This document shows, piece after piece, positions 43,615 through 55,663 of a stretch of 64,000 nucleotides of DNA. The stretch spans positions 112,001-176,000 of the forward strand of contig NC_065913.1 in assembly GCF_905147045.1 (NCBI RefSeq), written 5' to 3'. A program made the translations under genes and the position numbers. This DNA comes from Nymphalis io. Lineage: Eukaryota; Arthropoda; Insecta; Lepidoptera; Nymphalidae. A model generated the notes under the pieces. That model was not told where the DNA came from. It searched no databases and saw only the letters and a list, made by a program, of their open reading frames with translations. How positions within the stretch are numbered: the first letter of the stretch is position 1; each line of letters begins with the position of its first letter.

Positions 43615-44488
43615 TTGTAAATACATACTTATATAGGCATTGTGCAAACCCGCCTGGGTAGGTACCACCCACTCATCAGATATTCTACCGCTAAACAGGA
43701 ATAAAACATAAAAAAATAAATATCATTATCATACTTAAGTATTTTACGCAACACCACAAATTATACCAAAATTAAACTATTTAATTCCACTCCGCAAAGT
43801 GAGTTTGATGTATGTATTCGTTACCTCGATAATGGCCGTCTGACGCACGTTCCCGACATGCACAGAGCACTGAAACCTTGGGTAGATGGCCGTGGAGTGT
43901 CTCAGGACATGCATCGATGCCTGTTACATTCAATCAAATTTAATTCATGACCGCATTACATATTATATTGCACAGTCTGTGCCAATATTGCTAGCATATA
44001 AAAAAAACAGCCGAGATGATCCAGGCACCACTGAATTTTCATGTACTTAATTTGTAAATACATACTTATATAGGCATTGTGCAAACCCGCCTGGGTAGGT
44101 ACCACCCACTCATCAGATATTCTACCGCTAAACAGGAATAAAACATAAAAAAATAAATATCATTATCATACTTAAGTATTTTACGCAACACCACAAATTA
44201 TACCAAAATTAAACTATTTAATTCCACTCCGCAAAGTGAGTTTGATGTATGTATTCGTTACCTCGATAATGGCCGTCTGACGCACGTTCCCGACATGCAC
44301 AGAGCACTGAAACCTTGGGTAGATGGCCGTGGAGTGTCTCAGGACATGCATCGATGCCTGTTACATTCAATCAAATTTAATTCATGACCGCATTACATAT
44401 TATATTGCACAGTCTGTGCCAATATTGCTAGCATATAAAAAAAACAGCCGAGATGATCCAGGCACCACTGAATTTTCATGTACTTAAT
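43615..44488. repeat. 437-bp tandem duplication containing exon E11
   Basis: Unit 1 (43615-44051) and unit 2 (44052-44488) appear identical over the lines compared. The junctions share TTTGTAAATAC-like microhomology, and each contains a complete antisense E11 (43825-43920, 44262-44357). Units I and II have no second E11. Confidence 0.9.
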
Positions 44489-44504
44489 TTGTGATTATAA
44501 TTCA

Positions 44505-44785
44505 TATAACGATGCCATATGTGTATTCCACCAACCCGCATTGGAGCAGCGTGGTGGAATAAGCTGCTCCAGTGCGGTTTGGTAGAATACACATGTGGCA
44601 GAATTTCAGTGAAATTAGACACATGCAGGTTTCCTCACGATGTTTTCCTCTACCGAAAAGCACGAGATGAATTATAACAGAAATTAAGCACATGAAAATT
44701 CAGAGGTGCTTGCCCTGGTTTGAACCCACGTTCATCGGTTTAGATTCACGCGTTCTTACCACTGGGCCATCTCGACCTTATAATC
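44505..44785 (-). mobile_element. SINE-3 copy in intron after E10, unit III
   Basis: The minus-strand head reads TCGAGATGGCCCAGTGGTAA with box B-like GGGTTCAAACC. It corresponds to the truncated copy at 26050-26268. Confidence 0.7.
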
Positions 44786-45664
44786 GTTATATAAATCGTT
44801 TGTATAATATAATTTTAAATATAAAGCTACAACCAGTAAACCAGTACTCTGTAAGAACAATCTCTCACTCACCGCAGAAAACGGTAATAATTGTAACATT
44901 TCACCACACGCATCATCATCATGTCAACATTTCACCGGAGAGTGATGAATCTAAAATTCTAGAATAGCACTACTGGCCGCGTATATATATTCTGTCTTAA
45001 ATACATGTAAGTTTTTATTTAGTAATAAGGTTTGAATTAGCGACCCACCTGTCGTCCTCTGCAAGTCCCGGGCGAACAGCCTCCGAAGGTGGGCCGCTCG
45101 TGTCCCGCGGCGTAGCCCCCGGCCGCGCTAATAGCACTGCCCTGCCGCAGTCCCAGCGGGAAGCCCAGGCCCAGCGACGCCGACTGTCCCGCGCGCACGC
45201 TGCCGCACGTGACGCGGTTGCGGTATATCGTGCGCACGGATATCTCCGCGAACTCGCCGGACTCCAGAGGTCCTGGGGGGGTTAAATATACGTCGCTCTA
45301 TTCATCTCACAACTAACAGAACGCAACGCACCTATGATAAGTTCGTCGCCCTCGTAGAGTCGCCCTCGCGCGAGCAGTCCCCCCACGACGGGCCCCGTCG
45401 AGTCCCCTACGTGGAAAATTTCGTCTATTTGAAACTCGCACGCCTCCTGTAAAGTGACATAAATTATAACATTTATAATTTAATAAAAAGGATACTAGTC
45501 AACTGCGCAACATATGGTTCACTCACGTCCTCGGAGCGCTGCAGGTCGCGGCGCGGCGCCAGCGCCAGCAGGCACGCGTGCAGCGCGTTGAGGCCGGCGC
45601 CGCGCACGCAGCTCACCGGGAACACGGCCACCCTGCCGGCCGACACTACTGTGATTTGCGTTCA

Positions 45665-45870
45665 ACTATATATATATATATTTGATCCGAAACTAAGCAG
45701 AGCTTGTACTATGGCAACCAGACTACTGATATACTATTGTATAGACAATTACACACAGACTCAGGAAAAACAGACATGTTAATGCACACAATTGTCTGTC
45801 CTGAGTGGGAACCGAACCCACAACCTTTGGCGTGAAAGGCAAGTATCTAGCAAGGGTGGTTGGCGTAGCT
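45665..45870 (-). mobile_element. SINE-1-type copy between E8 and E7, unit III
   Basis: Inverted counterpart of 25110-25352, with a short TA run at 45666-45681. Confidence 0.75.
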
Positions 45871-46984
45871 ATAGACAATACTATTACCATTACCAATAGT
45901 ATGGAACTCGTTTTAAGGTCATACATAAGAGTTCACCCAGAAACACTTCGGGTTTAAATAAAGGCTTGTGAAGCTACTCACTCCTCATCCTTTTTGATTT
46001 CCTTGTCTACATTGTCTATGGTGTCCAGTATCGACTTTTGAACTTTATAGTATAAGTTTATAGTATAAGTTGATAATATGACTACAGTGCCATCTATAAT
46101 ATTATCTTGTAGCTGAATTAAAAAACTTACAGCCACTGGGTCGCTGTGACCCTGGCCCCTTGGGCCAAAAATTAAAGACACGACAGGTTAGGGGGCAACC
46201 CCGCGGCCCGTACCCAGACTGGCCTAGGCCAGTTAGGAGGAACCAACTCTCTCTCTTAAAAAACTTTCATTAATAAGACTTATTGCTCGATAAGGGTTTA
46301 TAAATATGATAAAAAATTGTGTTTAAACTCTTACATAGTTTAATTGTAGCAAAAGAGTTTAGTTTTTTGCCGATTATTTTTAGTAGGATCTACAGTTTGA
46401 GCCGGTGTTAGGTTTATATATTATTACCTGAATAAATTATTTTGATTTTGAGCTGTTTGTAAAAATGTATTATTAAGATAAGATATTTATTCAATAAAAT
46501 GAAAATTAACTTTTGGTTTGATATGTCAGGACTCCAAAAAAATCCTTACCTAATAATAATTTGAAAACACGTTATCAGGGCTATAGAAAAAGACTTAGGA
46601 TACCTAAAATCTGAGCCCCCCCCCCACACTTATGGGAACTAGTAATAAATAAACATACTTACAACGAGCATGGCGTAGTGCGGGGAGTAACCCGTGAGCC
46701 CGTGGAGCGTGGTGCGTTGGTACTTGCTGTGGCCCGCCAGGTCCAGGAAATACATCAGCTTGGCGCTCCTCTCTCCGATGCGCTCCGCTGTCATCAGCTC
46801 GGAACAACCGTAGTTGACGACATTACCCTGATTATATGAATGTAATACATTATATGACTCTCATTTTAGGTATAAGTAATACCGGGTAGTGTTGCATGTC
46901 GATAGTCCATTATCGATAAAATCGATAGTTTTGGACTATCGACAATCAATGATTTTTCGATAGTATTGACGTATTGATTTTTTG

Positions 46985-47115
46985 ACAAGCCGGTTGGCGT
47001 GGTTGGTAGTTACTTGCATTTCATGCCAAAGGTGGGTTCGATTCCCACCCAGGACAGACATTTGTGTGCATGAACATGTCTGTTTGTCCTGAGTCTGGGT
47101 GTAATTATCACCTAT
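46985..47115 (+). mobile_element. SINE-1 head, sense, at inversion breakpoint
   Basis: Head and early body of SINE-1 (GCCGGTTGGCGTGGTTGGTAG; box B GGTTCGATTCC) cut at about 47115. The rest of the same SINE is at 43505-43636 in antisense, so the inversion broke it in two. Confidence 0.8.
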
Positions 47116-47499
47116 TAAATAGTTTAATTTTGATATAATTTGTGGTGTTGCGTAAAATACTTAAGTATGATAATGATATTTATTTTTTTATGTTTTATTC
47201 CTGTTTAGCGGTAGAATATCTGATGAGTGGATGGTACCTACCCAGGCGGGTTTGCACAATGCCCTTACCACCAGTTACCACACACTCATAATATATTCTG
47301 CCGCCAAACAGCAATAGCATTGTTGTTGGTGAGTAAAACAGTGTATCTACAGGCACGAGTGACATAACATCTTAGTTCCCAAGGTTGGTGACGCATTGGT
47401 GATGTAAGCGATGGTTAATATTTATTGCGGTGTCAATTATTACACTTACCATCGGGTTGCTCATCTCATCGCTGACCACGGGTATATTTTTCGCTTTAG
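47116..47499 (+). repeat. Intron 11 sequence with repeat-4, right inversion flank
   Basis: About 47107-47263 matches the reverse complement of 43637-43795 (TTGTGGTGTTGCGTAAAATA; TAGCGGTAGAATATCTGATG), so about 150 bp is present on both sides of the inversion in opposite orientation. The repeat-4 head-to-head copy continues to about 47460. Confidence 0.75.
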
Positions 47500-48382
47500 G
47501 GTATAATGTCTCCGAACAACGTGCTGAGGGCGGGCGAGGGGGCCTCCGTGCTGTTCAGGTTCGCCCGCTGTCCGGAGTACCTCGTGCGGGGCCGCCGGCT
47601 GGTGTTCAGGGCGGGGCTGGGGACCAGGTACCGCTCAACGAACCCAACGATAACTTCTAATTACAGTTGAATTGTTGAGTCAATAAAGTATATCGTCAGC
47701 TCAGTGTTGGTATCCGAGATCGCTAGCTCCACTGACTTTCACACATTTAATTTATAAGTGTTCGGTGAAGGAAATCCATGCATCGAAGCAGGTTGTGGAA
47801 TAAGCTCAGCTCCTTCTCCTGAGAAGGAGGGGTTTTAGCCCAGCTGTGGGACATTTATATACTGTAACTGTTTTGAATCATGTTGGAATAAGTTTTGTTC
47901 TTAAGAAGAGATATCTTCGACCAACAGACACTTTTGTACTTTACTAGCAAAACCCGGAAGGTGGCTGTTAATGTGGTACAGCGCCATCTAGCGGCGTTAC
48001 AACGAAGTGGATATTATAAAATCATGAGACATCACCCGTGAACAACAGAATACCAAGGAAGAAAGACAGCCGCTGGGTCACAACGACCCTGGCCCTCTTG
48101 GCCAAAAGGTAAGGACACGACGGATGAACCGTCGGGGAGGATCATCCCGGGTAGGGGGGGCAACCCCGAGGCCCGTACCCAGACTGGCCTAGGCCAGCCA
48201 GGAGGACCATTGATGATGACCATGAGACATACATCTAAATTTCAACTATAATGGTGATTCAAACGGTCCGAACTCTATTAATCACAAACAGATACTCAAA
48301 CAGCCATTTTTATATATTAACGAAATTGTTTTGTTACAGAGCCATCGGCTGGGTCACGCAAACCTTCCCGTACATACCATGA
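47500..48382 (+). pseudogene. GTPBP2-like gene fragment, unit III 3' part (E12 and E13)
   Basis: E12 47500-47627 (MSPNNVLRAGEGASVLFRFA, ends G-T-AG in phase 2) with acceptor CGCTTTAG and donor GTACCG. E13 48340-48382 (AIGWVTQTFPYIP and TGA), where unit II has AIGRV. E12 is intact here while unit II lost 17 bp. The residues fit the C-terminal beta-barrel of GTPBP2 (PEYL, FRAG, IG.VT). The intron between holds a 188-bp insertion (48033-48220). As the block before it is inverted, these exons have no usable upstream partner in this unit. Confidence 0.85.
48033..48220 (-). mobile_element. 188-bp insertion with 10-bp target duplication
   Basis: Flanked by CATGAGACAT at 48023-48032 and 48221-48230; unit II has the empty site (ATCCATGAGACATACATC, near 27380). 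Contains GGCCAAAAGGTAAGGACACG and CTGGCCTAGGCCAGCCAGG, shared with 24240-24375. Orientation is a guess. Confidence 0.8.
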
Positions 48383-50479
48383 ATTCTATAGAACACGGCT
48401 CCAATGTAAAATTCGAGATCTCTCTAGAATATTCTAGATAAATTAAATATATTAATTGTATCTGTAACCAGTTTTCTTGTCGTGTTCACTTCATATAATT
48501 CATTTCATACAAAATTCAAGCGATTCATCACTGCTTGAAAATTATATTTTATTCTTATTAGGCGCCATTTTGAATATATAAGGAATGGCCTGTGTTTAAG
48601 ACTCTGCGGCAACATGAATGGAAAAAAATACCGCTAAGCTAAATAACAATAATTATTAAAAGAATAGCAGACCTAACATCAGAAATAGCATTTGAGTGAT
48701 AACCATCCTCAAGAATACTAAAAATGGTCTGTTATGTCATATTCTGTTATTTTGAAAAGACCCCATTTTCAAATTCGTATTGTGTTATTTAAATTTATTA
48801 AAATATTAAATATTTTTAAACGTAATCATGACGCTATTTTAAATTTAAATTTAGGCGCGATTCATATTATTGTATTGTTGTATACATATCTTTTGTCGAA
48901 GTATTTAAATTTTGTACATTAAATCTAAATGATTTTTCTAGTTCCTGTAAGCTGATATAACTTGCTATTTTAAGTTAAATATACGTATTTATGTAACACA
49001 AACGTAAGACATTTTTAAGTGACACCATTTTGAAATTCAGAAATATTTATGGGAACAAAATTAATTAAATAATTTGCTGTTTCGTTTTTCATCTGTAAAA
49101 ACAATTGTAAGTAAATATTTTAATTTACAATTTGTAAGAACTAAAAATACCTAAAAAGTAATCCTACTAAAAAAATGTATATTTATAAGTGTATTTTTTA
49201 CATTTACTTTATATTTATCATCAAATTTGTATTTTATATATATTCCACTAAGATTCATTTAACCTTTTATCTTCTTCTTAACGACTTTAAAATTTTCTTA
49301 CATATCTTATTGTTTATACAATAATAGTCGTTATTGCATAAATTTTAAGTACGTATTTTATTAGATCTCTTTGCCTCAAAGTATCAATTAATCCGAATTA
49401 ATTTAATTTGATAAAGTAATGGTAAGCGATGAAATGATGGTGTTAAATAATTAATTGTGTATTATCTGTGGCAGTTCGCTTAGATTATTAATTTTAAACG
49501 TGTGTTTCTTTAATTTTTTAATTTTGTCAGAGTAAACGGCCAGTTTTAATAAAAGTTAGCTTCGTGTCATCTATTTATGAAAATTTTAGGGTGTTATTAG
49601 ACTAAATTAATCTTTTTATTTAATTATGCTTTGAATAAAACGTGTGATTGTGACTTAAAAAATAAAACAATGTTTTTTACTGACTTAGAAAAATGTTATA
49701 TATTAGCAAAGATTAAAAAATTTTTCAATATTAAAAAAAAAAATTAAAACATTTTTTAGCACATCATTAGACTATAATAAAAATAATTAAAGTATGTTGG
49801 ATTTTTTATTTAAAATCTTTATAATTTAAGCTACAATTTGTAAAAAATAAATTGGCAATTATTGTGTCAACCCGCGTTCATAAGAAAGTTGCACGACAAT
49901 GCGCGCTTGCTGAGTTTGTGATAATTAATCAAGTAGACTTATAAGTACATTCGAATTATTTCACAAAGGTTTAAAGCTACTAGTTGTGGATATATGCAGA
50001 TTCTACCAAGAAGAACTGAACCGAAGAAAGAAACTCAATAGTAAATCTTGTAGTGTTAATCGAATTCCATCATTAGTGGTTTTCCATGACTCATTTAGTC
50101 ATTTTTTCTGTTTATTTCCATAATTTATGTTTGTTTATCCTTATCCAGATCCTATGTCATCTTTTATTTAAATTTTATTATGAATTAACAAACACACTAG
50201 GTTCACATAAACAATATTAATATCAAAATACTTTATTCGACATTGAAGCATTACACTTGCTTATTGATAGTCAAACTAGAAACTCCCACCGGTTAAAAGT
50301 AACACCCAGCCCTGTGTCGAACCAGTGAAAGAAACTCAGACTATTAGTCTATAAAGTAAATAGTAGTCTTTTGTAATAAGCAACAAATATTTTTATCAAG
50401 GCAGAATGTTTTGTACACAACTAGCATAGATACTGGTAAAAAAAATCAAATTTAGAAATAAATTCGAAAAAAGTCTCTG
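48383..50479 (+). other. 3' flank of unit III and AT-rich intergenic DNA
   Basis: 48383-48850 matches the unit II flank. Beyond 48850 nothing coding is supported. Weak LINE-tail-like scraps are visible at about 49990-50045 (ATTCTACCAAGAAGAACTG) and 50225-50345. Confidence 0.55.
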
Positions 50480-52014
50480 GATCATTTCTTCTTCTTCTTC
50501 GAGTGCCACTCCGACTAGCGAAGGTTGGCAGTCAGCTTTAAATACTCCTTCTTGTTCTTCGCGAGGCGAAAGAGTTCGACAGCACTCGCGATTCCCGTCC
50601 ATTCACGGATGTTGCACAGCCAAGACTTTTTTCTGCGCCCAACAGCTCTCCTTCCGGCAACTTTTCCCATCATAATCAGTTGCAAAAGTTCATATCTTTC
50701 ATGCCTAAGCACGTGTCCGAGATATGCAACTTTTCTCTTCTTGACAGTCTCCAAAAGTTGCCGTTTTTGGTTGACGCGTCGCAGAACTTCCACGTTCGAG
50801 ACCTTTTGAGTCCAACTAATGGCCAACATACGTCTATAAGCCCACATCTCGAAAGCTTCTATACGTTTTTTGAGGTCTTCTTTAATTGTCCACGCCTCGC
50901 ATCCGTAAAGAAGTATAGGCCAGATGTAACAATGTAGGAGTCGTATGCGCACAGGGATCTTAAGTCTGCGATTGCAGAGTACTTTTTTCAACGTGCAGAA
51001 GGCACTTCGAGCTATTTCGATGCGAGTCTTTACCTCCTGTTCACAGCTCCAGGTGTCATTAAGCCATGTCCCCAGATATTTGTACTTGCGCACCCTCTCA
51101 ATTTTTTGGCCTGCTACAATGATAGCAATGTCATCGAAGCTATGTTTAGATAACACCAAGATCTTCGTTTTTGATAGGTTCATCCTCAGACCAGCGTTTT
51201 CACTGCACTCATTAACATGGCTCATAATTAATTGCAGCTCTTCAGGAGATGATGCTATTAGGACTGTATCGTCAGCGTATCTGATGTTGTTAATATACCG
51301 GCCATTTATTTTGACTCCACATTCTTGGCCTTCAATTGCTTCTGCTATTATTTGTTCCGAGTACAAATTAAATAGCGTGGGTGATAATATACAGCCCTGT
51401 CGGACTCCTCTCTTTATTTCTACCTCATCAGTCTCCTCATTGTCAACTCGTACAGTAGCCTTCTGGTTCCAATACAGATTCTGGATAATACGTACATCTT
51501 TGTCATCTAAGCCGATATCATGTAATATTGCAATTAGACGGTCATGCAGTACTCTGTCAAAGGCTTTTTCGTAATCGATGAAACAAAGGAAAACGTCTTG
51601 TTGCATGTCTCTGCATTTTTGTACGAGAACCTGCATTGCGAAAAGAGCCTCTCTCGTGCCCACTCCTATTCGAAAACCAAACTGACTATCTGCGAGATGT
51701 TCGTCGCATTTAGCTCTTATTCGCTCGTGGATGATATTCAGAAATAGTTTCAATACTTGGCTCATAAGGCTAATCTTTCGAAACTCTTCGCACCTTCTTG
51801 CGTTGGTCTTCTTAGGAAGCGTAATAAAAGTTGAGGTTAGTCAGTCTTTGGGTAAGTGGCCAGAGTCGTATACCAAGTTAAAGAATTTAACCAGGAAGTT
51901 AATATTTTCGTCTTCAATAAGTTTGAGTACCTCTATGGGAACATTATCCGGTCCGGTTGATTTTCCCGTTTTAGCTTTTTTAAGAGCGTTTGTGACTTCA
52001 TTTTTCAGGATATG
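50480..52014 (-). mobile_element. RTE-like LINE 3' half, antisense
   Basis: On the minus strand: RT to C-terminus, then a tail of GAA repeats (seen as TTCTTCTTCTTC at 50489-50500), as RTE-clade LINEs have short repeat tails. The 5' side ends at 52014 against the 3' end of family A. The endonuclease at 56850-58200 on the same strand may be its missing front. Confidence 0.82.
50515..52014 (-). pseudogene. RTE-like reverse transcriptase
   Basis: The open frame 50515-51765 (416 codons) plus the upstream continuation to 52014 has TGKSTGPDNVPIEVLKL, SQFGFRIGVGTREALFAM, CFIDYEKAFDRVLHD, EIKRGVRQGCILSPTLF, catalytic IRYADDTVLIAS (about 51270), YKYLGTWLND and the RTE-type end RRKKSWLCNIREWTGI. A TGA stands just after GHLPKD near 51840, where a Trp is expected in RTE elements. 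Otherwise the RT is intact to its natural stop. Confidence 0.85.
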
Positions 52015-52022
52015 ATATCCCT

Positions 52023-55000
52023 CATGGTAAGTGGTAGTAGAGTCCAAACGCGACGACGGCCAGTACAGTCGGGACAAACGTTCTGCACCAGCCGCCTTCG
52101 CCTTGCCGGCCCGCAAGATGCCTCTTCACGCCTCGTTTGAAGGAACCCGGGTTGTAAGAGTAGGGGAACACGTGAGCTAGTAAGGAATTCCATTTTTTGG
52201 AAGTGCGACAAAGTTGCCAAATTTCTTTGTTCGCGATGGAATTAATGTCACAGTTAGGTGGTGACATCGAGAACCAGCTCGCGTTGACTTAAGAAGGAAG
52301 GGGGAAGCAGGAATTAGGGAGAATAATTCCTCAGAGCACTCGCCGTGATACAGTCGATAGAAAGCGCTCAGTGCTGCTATCTCACGACGCAATTGTAAAG
52401 GTTCAAGGGTGTTTCTGACCTTTACTTCGCCAATAATGCGTGCGGCACGTCGCTGCAACCGGTCCAAGGCCTCAAGTAGGTACTTAGCGGAGCCATCCCA
52501 AAGGTGCGAGCAATATTCCACGCAAGACCGTACCTGTGTTTTGTACAGCAGGCACAGTTGTTGTGGCGTGAAAAAGCGCCGCACCTTGTTCAGAACTCCG
52601 AGTTTCCGTGAAGCTGTTTTTATAACAGCCTCGATGTAATCCCTTGGACTAAGGTCGCAGCGAACGTCAATCCCCAGCATGGCGATTTTGCTTTGCATCA
52701 CCAGCGGAGTACCACAGAGGGTGGGAAGAGGGGAAAATGTTGACTTTTTCGCCGTGAGAGCGCATACCTGTGTTTTCTTGGCATTAAACTCAACAAGATT
52801 ATCAGAGCCCGATTATTTGGCGATGAGCTCTAACGTCCTATCGAGTTCAATGACAAGATCCTTCCGCCTCTCCTCAATTTCCGCTCGCCCAGCCACTGCG
52901 CGTCCGTGGTATCCACCATGCACTGTACTATCGTCTGCATAGCAATGTATGTTCCCAAGAGAGAGCATATCATTGATATGCAAAAGAAAGAGTGTGGGAG
53001 ATAGCACAGATCCCTGGGGGACCCCAGCATTCACTACAAAGAATTGTGAAGCGCAACCATCAACTAAAACACGAAGGCTACGCTTGTGTAGGAAGCTGGC
53101 AATCCAGGTGCATAGCTGAGCAGGCAGACCATATGCCGGCAGCTTGGAGAGAAGACTTCTGTGCCAGACCCTGTCGAAAGCCTTGGAGATATCGAGGCTG
53201 ACAACCAACGATTCTCCATGCTTGTCGATAGCTTCACCCCAGAGGTGCGTTACGTACGCTAGAAGATCACCTGTGGACCGTTTTGGTCGAAACCCGTATT
53301 GACGATCATTAATTAAAGAGTGATCTTCTAGGTAATGGATTAGTTGGTTGTTTAAAATCTGTTCCATCACCTTACAAAGTACTGAGGTGATAGCTATTGA
53401 CCGATAATTTGCCGGGTCAGACCGATCCCCTTTTTTGGGAACCGCTTGCACATTAGCTCTTCTCCAAGCCTCCGGCACACTTCCCGAAGAGAGAGAAAGT
53501 TGGAACAGGCGCGTTAACACAGGAGACAGCTCCGCTGCGCACTTCTTCAGCACTATGGCTGGTATTCCATCGGGACCGCTAGCTTTCCGTACATCAAGTG
53601 ATTGCAGCTCCGCACGCACATCACGTTGCCTGATTTTAATGTCAGGCATTGTATGACCACATGCAGGTATTGTAGGTGGCAGTGCACTAGAATCATCGGT
53701 GACGGAATTGTCGGCAAAGAGTTTTGCCAGGAGATCAGTTTGCTCTTGCGGATTGTGAGCTAGCGATCCGTCCGGATTTCTGAGCGGTGGCAGCGAAGGT
53801 TGGCAGAAATTGTTTTGCACAGACTTGGTCAGACGCCAGAAGCTACGGGAGCCCCTAGGATGCGAAACAAGGTCATGACCAATCTGTACAATGCGCTGTG
53901 CATCCGCTCTTGTGTATGCCTTTCTACAGGACTTGGAATTTTTATTATAGTTTGCTTTCAGTGAGTCAATGTTAGATGCCCCGCTAATGCAGCCGTTGAT
54001 CCACTTGCGATATGCCGCCTGCTTAGATGATACAGCATCGGCACATTCACGAGTGAACCAACGGTTACGCGTACTCCTACTGACGAGATCTGAGCTAGGA
54101 ATGTAGTATTCCATTCCCAGCATGATCTCGCCAGCAACAGCAGCGGCACTAGCTGTCGGGTCATTCCCACTGAAGCAACGTTCCTTCCAAGGGACCGACG
54201 CATAGTAATCGCGCATACCGTCCCAATCCGCCGACTTATAGTGCCAAACGCGACGTTTGCATACCGCTAGTGGCGGCAGCTTGGCCTGTGGCACTCTGGT
54301 AGAAATAAGGCTGTGATCCGAAGAGCCAAGAGGAGCCTGAACCACAACCTGATATTCCACCGGGTGAGAAGTCAGCAGAAGGTCCAGTAGAGAAGGTGCT
54401 TGCCCATCAATGTCTGGGATCCTGGTGGGCTGATCAACCAGTTAGGTCAAGTCATGTGTGAGAGCAAAAGCATGAGCAGTCCTTCCAGCATGGTCAGTTT
54501 TGAGGGATTTCAATCAGGATTCGTGGTGAGCATTAAAATCCCCCAAAAACACCAATTCCGCGTTAGGAAATTGCTCTTGCGCAGCATCTGTCACCCGACT
54601 AAGATGGTCAAATAATCGGCTTGTCTCCAAGTCACCATTGTGGGATCTGTAGAGGCACACATAGACTCGGCTCTGACGAACCAGGTCCACACGTACCACC
54701 AACATGGAGAAGGAGGGGTCCTCCAAGCAGCGCAGTCGGTGACAGCAAACATCCGTCCTGACGAACAAGCATACTCCGGCTTTCGCTTTGAAGGATTCTT
54801 GAAGCGTGTAGCCGGGATAATTAAGGTAGCTGGTATCGGCAGGACGGAGTATTTGTGCCTCCGTGAGAAACAACATTGCTGGCCGTGCTGTCTCGAGGTG
54901 GTGGACAGCGTTGAGGTTAGTGTGGAGTCCTCGGATGTTAGAGAACTCGACCTCAAACAGCGAGGGTATGGTGGGGGTGTGCACCGCTGTACAACCGTTA

Positions 55001-55600
55001 TTTCTGTTTTGTTGCGCCATTTGGGAAAAATAAAATGGAAAAGAGCGAAGCGAGCGATGTATTGCCACGATAGGGATGGGCAAAGCGTGGAGGCGTGTTT
55101 CCCCAAGTGGTTGCCAAAAGAAAAAATACACTGACCCGCCGGACGGAAGGGCCCCCGAACCCCCCCGGAAGTGGCCGTCGGGACCCCACCTACCGGTCAC
55201 CAACCGGCACGACGGTCCACCCCGAGATTATGCGTGGCCTGGTGGGGCAGCCTCACGAGCTGGTTAGGCACGCTCGGGCCCCTGTACTATGGCACGGGCG
55301 GCCAGCGGAACAGCCGTTTCTTCGGGTCTCCCTGTCCGGCAGGTCAATACAGTTTCCCCCGGCATTGGTTCAACAGCCGTCTTCTTGGACAACACCCATC
55401 GCGGCAATACTCGCTCGGGCTCTGGCTGTACGCTGGCTGAACTCGAAACGCGGCTGCAAGCCACTTCACGAGTTTTTCACCATGCGTACGGTGGTAACAA
55501 GCCAGGCGGATGTTAGCATCCTACCACCAGATGAGCAGATGGTCGCTCAGATATCCCTTAGTTGCCTCTTACGACACCCATGGGAAAGAGAGGGGCAGTG
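52023..55600 (-). mobile_element. LINE family A, nearly full length, antisense
   Basis: On the minus strand it begins with a GC-rich leader containing CCCATGGGTGTCGTAAGAGG at about 55560-55585, about 570 bp before ORF2. ORF2 starts MAQQNRNNGC near 55020 and runs to 52060. The 3' end stops at CTACCACTTACCAT (52023), without the CAGGTGG and poly(A) seen at 15400-15442, so it was clipped where it meets the RTE-like LINE. It is the reference copy for the family in this window. Confidence 0.87.
52060..55020 (-). pseudogene. LINE family A ORF2: endonuclease plus RT
   Basis: Endonuclease: FSNIRGLHTNLNAVHHLE, AMLFLTEAQILRPADTS, VFLGDFNAHHES (about 54540) and SSDHSLIS. The long open RT section 52813-54360 has SRGSRSFWRLTKSVQ, KASGPDGIPAIVLKKC, DRQYGFRPKRSTGD, VSLDISKAFDRVWH, NAGVPQGSVLSPTLF and catalytic HCYADDSTVHGG (about 52930). 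The C-terminal part is 52177-52701. Stops or shifts near 54520, 54440, 52813 and 52210 break it into pieces. The order is that of an APE-type LINE acting by target-primed reverse transcription. Confidence 0.87.
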
Positions 55601-55663
55601 AAATGTATTCTTTCTCCGTCACTGCACGGATCAAATCTTCGATAAGATCATATATTGGCCGTT

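Larger units (their letters stand above)
43825..46827 (-). pseudogene. GTPBP2-like gene fragment, unit III inverted block (E11x2, E10, E9, E8, E7 part, E5)
   Basis: On the minus strand from 46827 downward: E5 46663-46827 (FLDLAGHSKYQRTTLHG), E7 3' part 45982-46040, E8 45527-45632 (PVSCVRGAGLNALHA), E9 45332-45446, E10 45049-45272 (SVRTIYRNRV), E11 44262-44357 and again 43825-43920 (VGNVRQTAIIE). E8, E9 and E10 keep proper AG and GT borders, and the unit II lesions in E8-E10 are absent. E6 and half of E7 are deleted, joined at TATACTATAAAG. E10 has small compensating deletions (GLGFPLGLRQGSAIS). The block is inverted relative to E3/E4 and E12/E13, so the unit cannot make a full protein. Confidence 0.85.

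Noticed and set aside
55095..55601. 168-codon open frame on the plus strand
   Set aside because: It lies opposite the leader of LINE family A, is GC-rich and proline/arginine-biased, and shows no domain.
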